This document shows, piece by piece, positions 13,791 through 16,398 of a stretch of 16,398 nt of DNA. Source of the stretch: CAZWRF01 sp964636095 (GTDB lineage: Bacteria > Patescibacteriota > Minisyncoccia > JAHISW01 > Tagabacteraceae). The position numbers were made by a program, and so were the translations under genes. The notes under the pieces were generated by a model that saw nothing but the letters and a program-made list of their open reading frames with translations, was not told where the DNA came from and searched no databases. Within the stretch, counting starts at the first letter, position 1. Each line of letters opens with the position of its first letter. The stretch spans positions 1 through 16,398 of the forward strand of contig CAZWRF010000017.1 in NCBI GenBank assembly GCA_964636095.1. The letters are read 5' to 3'.

Positions 13791-14977
13791 AAATTTACTC
13801 TTTCTTCAAAGGAAGTGGGCCTTAAAAGACCGAGGCCTATTGATGCCGTGGCCGCGACGGCGAAAAGATATTGTATAGGCATAAATATCGCTAGCCAAAT
13901 GGCCAGAGCATAGATTGTTATCCTCCCCGTGTTTATTGCAATTTCCCGAAGAACCGTAAATTCGTCTACATAGTGTCCTTGGTCGGCCATTATGTCGTAG
14001 CTTAAAGTGTTGAAAGGAGTGCTTGTAAATATTCTGGATACATTATGGAAAGCGCCAACCACAAAAATTTGAAATGCCGTTTGAATAAAAATCTTTAAAA
14101 TCCAGCCGGCTGAATAAAAAAGACTGCCGAATTTCAGAAATCGGTCTTTTCTTTTTGTTTTATCAAGTTTTTTGCCGATAGTAAGCTGGAGAATAACGGT
14201 TGCCGCTATTATCAAGGTGGACAAGGCGCCTATCTTAAAATAATCGCCGTTTAGAAGCTGGTACAAAAAAATAGGCCAAATAACCAAAGTGGTGCCAGTT
14301 TCGGCGCCGTTGGCCGCGAAAGCCAAAAGACTTCGCCGATTTTTTTTGGCAAAGAGATTTTTCAGCGTTTGTCTGTATGTCCAGGAAAATTTTTCTTCCG
14401 TCCGGGGAATTGTAAGGTAGGGGATACCCGACACGAGGTAAAGTATTATTGCCGTTACAAAAAGAGAATCAAATCCGAATCGGCTGATAACGAACCCGCC
14501 TATTACGGGTATAAAAACGCTTATTACCATTCTTGTAGCCATTAGCGCGCTTATCTGCCGGCCCCGGTTCTTTTTGTCGGTGAATTTGGCGAAGTCTACA
14601 TGATAGGGAAGCCAATACAGCAGTCTGTACAAGGTCAAAAGAAGAAGGATAACGGGTATAAGATAATGAAAATTTTTCTCGCTGATAAAATAAAACGCGG
14701 CATAGTATGACGCGCCCAAAAATACGCTTGTTCTCAATGCTCGCCTGAACCCGAATTTATTTATGAATCGCACTCCGAAAAACAGCGCCGATGCGTAAAG
14801 CGCCTGGCCGACGAGAAAAAAAAGAGCGGTAGATTGAAAATTTTGTCCGAAAAGATTGTATAAAAATATAGGCAAAAAAAGCCCCAATAGGCCCGTTGAT
14901 ACAAGTACAATTGTTTTCCCCGTGTAGAGAGAAACAAATCCGTGGGAAACTTCTCCATCAAAGTAGTGATTCTTCAT
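13787..14977 (-). CDS. MFS-like multi-pass membrane transporter
   Basis: Integral membrane protein of 396 residues with about 11-12 hydrophobic helices and an overall two-half layout like the major facilitator superfamily. Helices begin after the short N-terminus (about 20-40), and the long central cytoplasmic loop RTEEKFSWTYRQTLKNLF (about 200-220) divides the halves. Basic loops such as NKFGFRRALRTS (about 74-85) and KKLDKTKRKDR (about 278-288) occupy the positions of the conserved MFS intracellular loops. I see no motif that names a substrate. The start at 14977 follows TATAAT on the minus strand by 14 bases. The TAA stop overlaps that of the convergent ATPase gene. Drug or metabolite efflux is possible, but specificity is unknown. 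Confidence 0.75.
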   Translation of the reverse strand: MKNHYFDGEVSHGFVSLYTGKTIVLVSTGLLGLFLPIFLYNLFGQNFQSTALFFLVGQALYASALFFGVRFINKFGFRRALRTSVFLGASYYAAFYFISEKNFHYLIPVILLLLTLYRLLYWLPYHVDFAKFTDKKNRGRQISALMATRMVISVFIPVIGGFVISRFGFDSLFVTAIILYLVSGIPYLTIPRTEEKFSWTYRQTLKNLFAKKNRRSLLAFAANGAETGTTLVIWPIFLYQLLNGDYFKIGALSTLIIAATVILQLTIGKKLDKTKRKDRFLKFGSLFYSAGWILKIFIQTAFQIFVVGAFHNVSRIFTSTPFNTLSYDIMADQGHYVDEFTVLREIAINTGRITIYALAIWLAIFMPIQYLFAVAATASIGLGLLRPTSFEERVNF

Positions 14978-14978
14978 A

Positions 14979-15006
14979 TTGATTTAATTACATTATATAA
15001 TATAAT
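14979..15006 (+). promoter_or_regulatory. Promoter of the PspC-domain gene, leaderless
   Basis: TTGATT (14979-14984), a 16-base spacer and perfect TATAAT (15001-15006) precede ATG 15014 by seven bases, so transcription should start at or one base from the ATG. The gap to the divergent transporter gene is only 36 bases. Confidence 0.65.
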
Positions 15007-15021
15007 TCGCACTATGACCAA
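14992..15021 (-). promoter_or_regulatory. Possible promoter of the MFS-like gene
   Basis: On the minus strand TATAAT (plus-strand 14992-14997) lies 18 bases after TTGGTC (15016-15021), a weak -35 that would fall inside the pspC coding start. The leader would be about 7 bases. Confidence 0.45.
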
Positions 15022-15223
15022 AGAAAAGATTTACAGAAGCGAAGAAAATAGGATTTTCGCCGGGGTTCTTGGCGGGCTGGGGGAGTATTTTGGCGTTGAC
15101 CCAGTCTTTCTCCGGCTTATTTGGCTTCTTATTACGGTATTTACCGGTTTTTTCCCGGGAGTTATCGTTTACGTTTTCGCCATTTTTATTATCCCCAAAA
15201 AGCCTGTTCATCATCGCTCATAA
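15014..15223 (+). CDS. PspC-domain small membrane protein
   Basis: A 69-residue protein that is essentially one PspC domain. RIFAGVLGGLGEYFGVDP (13-30) is the domain signature, followed by VFLRLIWLLITVFTGFFPG and a hydrophobic helix to IPKK (about 36-63). PspC domains sense or respond to envelope stress in better studied bacteria, but short stand-alone versions like this are mostly uncharacterised. The start at ATG 15014 is chosen over an upstream in-frame ATG at 14942, because that one lies inside the divergent transporter gene and the promoter sits directly before 15014. There is no Shine-Dalgarno sequence, consistent with a leaderless mRNA. Divergent arrangement with the MFS-like gene may mean shared control. 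Confidence 0.9.
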   Translation: MTKEKIYRSEENRIFAGVLGGLGEYFGVDPVFLRLIWLLITVFTGFFPGVIVYVFAIFIIPKKPVHHRS

Positions 15224-15250
15224 AAAAGCCCCGTTTCGGGGGCTTTTTGT
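15222..15250. terminator. Bidirectional terminator between pspC and the paralogue pair
   Basis: AAAAAGCCCC (15223-15232), loop GTTTCG and GGGGCTTTTT (15239-15248) form a perfect 10-bp stem. T runs follow on both strands, so it can end pspC transcription on plus and the 15261-16127 operon on minus. Confidence 0.9.
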
Positions 15251-15260
15251 GTTTTTGTGT

Positions 15261-15674
15261 TTAGTAGGTTTTTATTGTTCTGTTATTGGCTTGGTTTATT
15301 TCATATTTCCGGCCGGGGCATTCCTTGAACCCGTGAATGCCGGAAAAAATAAGGCTTCCTTCTTCCCGGAATTTAAAGCAAAGAACCGGGCCTTGTTCCA
15401 GGCACGAGCCTGCCACCATAACGTGTATTTGCCGTACTTTTTCCCGTCCATCAAACAGTCCCAGGAAGAAATGTGTCGGATGTTCTTTATCTTGTACCCC
15501 AAATGTTTCAGCGGTAGCGGCGGAAAAATTTTTTTCCACAAATTCATCGTAGCTTTTAAATTCCAGCTTGCCCGCCCTTGCAAGGGCTAATACTTCCTGC
15601 TGTTGGCGGGGTAATTTCTGTAATTCCTCCGCGGTTAAATCACGCACATTCTTACTGCCGATAAATAACTCCAT
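15261..15674 (-). CDS. Hypothetical protein, paralogue of its upstream neighbour (copy 1)
   Basis: I do not recognise this 137-residue protein. It is clearly homologous to the protein encoded at 15693-16127. In an ungapped alignment of residues 83-125 of both proteins I count 18 identities, including H84, G89, C91, C99, R103, G106, G112, H114, E118, C119, P120 and R122. A second similar block is ELQKLPRQQQEVLAL (18-32). The conserved core reads GSCL, VLCF, FREEGSLIF and GIHGFKECPGRKY. The invariant Cys and His residues suggest a metal site or a structural fold, but no known motif is evident. No signal peptide or membrane segment is seen, so it is probably cytoplasmic. AAAGGAG lies 11 bases before the ATG, and the gene follows copy 2 by 18 bases, ending at the bidirectional terminator. 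Confidence 0.82.
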   Translation of the reverse strand: MELFIGSKNVRDLTAEELQKLPRQQQEVLALARAGKLEFKSYDEFVEKNFSAATAETFGVQDKEHPTHFFLGLFDGREKVRQIHVMVAGSCLEQGPVLCFKFREEGSLIFSGIHGFKECPGRKYEINQANNRTIKTY

Positions 15675-15685
15675 TTTGGTGTTTT

Positions 15686-15692
15686 CTCCTTT
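15686..15692 (-). promoter_or_regulatory. Shine-Dalgarno sequence of paralogue copy 1
   Basis: AAAGGAG on the minus strand begins immediately after the TAG of copy 2 and ends 11 bases before the ATG at 15674. The spacer is longer than usual and equal to that of copy 2. Confidence 0.6.
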
Positions 15693-16127
15693 CTAGTATC
15701 TTTCTATGGATATGGGCATCTTTTTTAAACAATACCAACAGCGTTTTTCATAATAATATTCTCTCGTAGGACATTCATATTTTATATGAAGTCCCTCAAA
15801 ATGAAGGCGGCCGTCGTGTCTAATCTCGTAGCAGAGGACGACGGGGTAGCCTAAGCAGGTGCCTTTAAGCACGGCATGAACCCGGCTTGTTTTTATAATT
15901 GTTGTGCCGTCAAGTTTTATGGCGAATCGTTCTCTCCTGCGAAGATCCGGGTCTTGCTTCCAGAATTCTTCGCAGTCTTCATACCACATGTCAAATCCGT
16001 AGTTTATGGCTATCACTTCGTGTTGGAATTTTGACAAGTTTTTCAATTGTCTTTGCGACAAAAGATGCGCAAGCCTGCCCTTCACCAACGACTCCTTGCC
16101 TTTTTCTTCCATACCAATTTTTTCCAT
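15693..16127 (-). CDS. Hypothetical protein, paralogue of its downstream neighbour (copy 2)
   Basis: I do not recognise this 144-residue protein. It is the first gene of a two-gene unit with its own paralogue. The N-terminus is Lys/Glu-rich, then QLKNLSKFQHEVIAI (27-41) matches the helix block of copy 1. The core shows RVHAVLKGTCL (82-92), VVLCYEIRHDGRLHFEGLH (96-114) and YECPTREYYYE (117-127), with C91, C99, H84, H114, C119 and R122 at the same residue numbers as in copy 1. It differs in having a C-terminal KRCWYCLKK with a CxxC pair (C130, C133) that could be a zinc or redox site. There is no signal peptide or membrane segment. AGAGGAG lies 11 bases before ATG 16127. Conservation between the pair is the best evidence that both are real genes; function is unknown. 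Confidence 0.82.
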   Translation of the reverse strand: MEKIGMEEKGKESLVKGRLAHLLSQRQLKNLSKFQHEVIAINYGFDMWYEDCEEFWKQDPDLRRRERFAIKLDGTTIIKTSRVHAVLKGTCLGYPVVLCYEIRHDGRLHFEGLHIKYECPTREYYYEKRCWYCLKKMPISIERY

Positions 16128-16138
16128 TTCGTTTTTGG

Positions 16139-16145
16139 CTCCTCT
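16139..16145 (-). promoter_or_regulatory. Shine-Dalgarno sequence of paralogue copy 2
   Basis: AGAGGAG on the minus strand ends 11 bases before the ATG at 16127, the same long spacing as for copy 1. I found no convincing promoter further upstream. Confidence 0.5.
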
Positions 16146-16218
16146 CGTAAATATTCTTTTTTCAAGCTTGGTTTATTCAAGACAAGCACAATTTGGTAGT
16201 CTCGTCAATTCGTCGGGG

Positions 16219-16257
16219 TTTTGTAAATGTTTTGTAAGCATTTTGTAATTATTGTAA
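16219..16257. repeat. Phased TTGTAA repeats
   Basis: TTGTAA starts at 16221, 16232, 16243 and 16252, so the intervals are 11, 11 and 9 bases, close to one helical turn. The first three copies are part of TTTTGTAA. Such phasing fits an intrinsically bent segment or an array of protein binding sites on one face of the helix. It lies about 90-130 bases upstream of copy 2 of the paralogue pair. Confidence 0.7.
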
Positions 16258-16281
16258 ATATTTCAAAGTAAATATTTCAAA
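16254..16281. repeat. Perfect 14-bp tandem direct repeat
   Basis: GTAAATATTTCAAA occurs twice without a gap, at 16254-16267 and 16268-16281. It joins the phased TTGTAA array on its left to the stem-loop on its right. Confidence 0.9.
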
Positions 16282-16320
16282 CCCAATCTATTTCAGGCGA
16301 TAGCCATGAATAGATTGGGT
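16281..16320. repeat. 40-base imperfect palindrome / stem-loop
   Basis: ACCCAATCTATT (16281-16292) pairs perfectly with AATAGATTGGGT (16309-16320). On the same axis an inner GGC/GCC (16296-16298 with 16303-16305) closes a GATA loop, with a small internal loop between. There is no strong T run on either side, so it is not a typical terminator. An operator, a structured leader element or a small RNA are alternatives. Confidence 0.75.
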
Positions 16321-16354
16321 CTTTCCGTGGGCGTTATTTATTGGTTTGAGGGGG

Positions 16355-16384
16355 TTGACGAAAGAAGGGGATTTTTGATAAGGT
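16355..16384 (+). promoter_or_regulatory. Possible promoter for a gene beyond the right edge
   Basis: TTGACG (16355-16360), an 18-base spacer and TAAGGT (16379-16384) with an extended -10 TG at 16376-16377. The -10 box ends eight bases before ATG 16393, the same spacing as the leaderless genes elsewhere in the window. Confidence 0.45.
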
Positions 16385-16392
16385 TGGACTTA

Positions 16393-16398
16393 ATGAAG
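16393..16398 (+). CDS. Possible start of a gene running off the right edge
   Basis: Only ATGAAG is visible. It is proposed solely from its position eight bases after a promoter-like element, by analogy with the other leaderless starts here. Nothing can be said about the product. Confidence 0.2.

Noticed and set aside
14942..15013. Upstream ATG extending the PspC protein by 24 residues
   Set aside because: It lies inside the divergent transporter gene and upstream of the TATAAT box, and PspC domains begin near the chosen start.
16006..16248. Plus-strand open frame of 80 codons opposite paralogue copy 2
   Set aside because: It is antisense to a gene supported by homology to its neighbour and runs into the repeat array.
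16201..16330. Repeat-rich segment considered as a replication origin
   Set aside because: I found no DnaA box resembling TTATCCACA, and no dnaA or dnaN gene is next to it.
1..16398. UGA recoding as in some CPR lineages
   Set aside because: TGA ends dprA and the 118-residue gene in tight ATGA overlaps, and no gene needs a TGA read-through to keep its motifs in frame.

Overview
The window reads as chromosomal DNA from a bacterium with a small, compact genome, most likely a Patescibacteria/CPR member of the Parcubacteria kind. This is an inference. It rests on very short intergenic gaps, many genes whose -10 box lies only 6-9 bases before the start codon, a SerRS with the divergent string ETHSASYFHDFQTRR, a stand-alone conjugation-type ATPase, and several small proteins I do not recognise. 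TGA serves as a stop codon (dprA and the 118-residue gene, both in ATGA overlaps), so there is no sign of UGA recoding. No rRNA, tRNA, CRISPR array, transposase or phage gene is visible.

Layout. Bases 1-2155 (minus strand) hold dprA followed by a left-truncated topA, coupled by an ATGA overlap. A 68-bp gap with divergent promoters whose -35 boxes overlap separates them from serS (plus), a 102-residue hypothetical protein and a terminator. Next come a leaderless POTRA/FtsQ-like gene that overlaps a CapA-type gene, then a separately promoted 68-residue two-helix membrane protein. A perfect 38-bp palindrome plus a second copy of its 14-bp core sits where that gene converges with two minus-strand GT-C glycosyltransferases of the PMT/ArnT type (6134-9550). 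Divergent from these is a monocistronic PLP enzyme resembling methionine gamma-lyase, with consensus promoter, strong ribosome binding site and terminator. A 118-residue gene then overlaps an 806-residue VirD4/TraG-like ATPase. It converges, sharing stop-codon bases, on a minus-strand MFS-like transporter, which is divergent from a PspC-domain gene across only 36 bp. The right end carries two unrecognised minus-strand genes that are paralogues of each other, followed by a repeat-rich intergenic segment and a possible promoter and start codon at the very edge.

Function. DprA, TopA and SerRS are housekeeping and DNA-handling functions. The FtsQ-like, CapA-like, glycosyltransferase, MFS and PspC proteins all point to the cell envelope. 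The lone coupling-type ATPase suggests DNA or protein movement across the membrane. The least described element is the tandem paralogue pair at 15261-16127, which shares an ungapped 43-residue block with invariant Cys and His residues, together with its structured upstream region.
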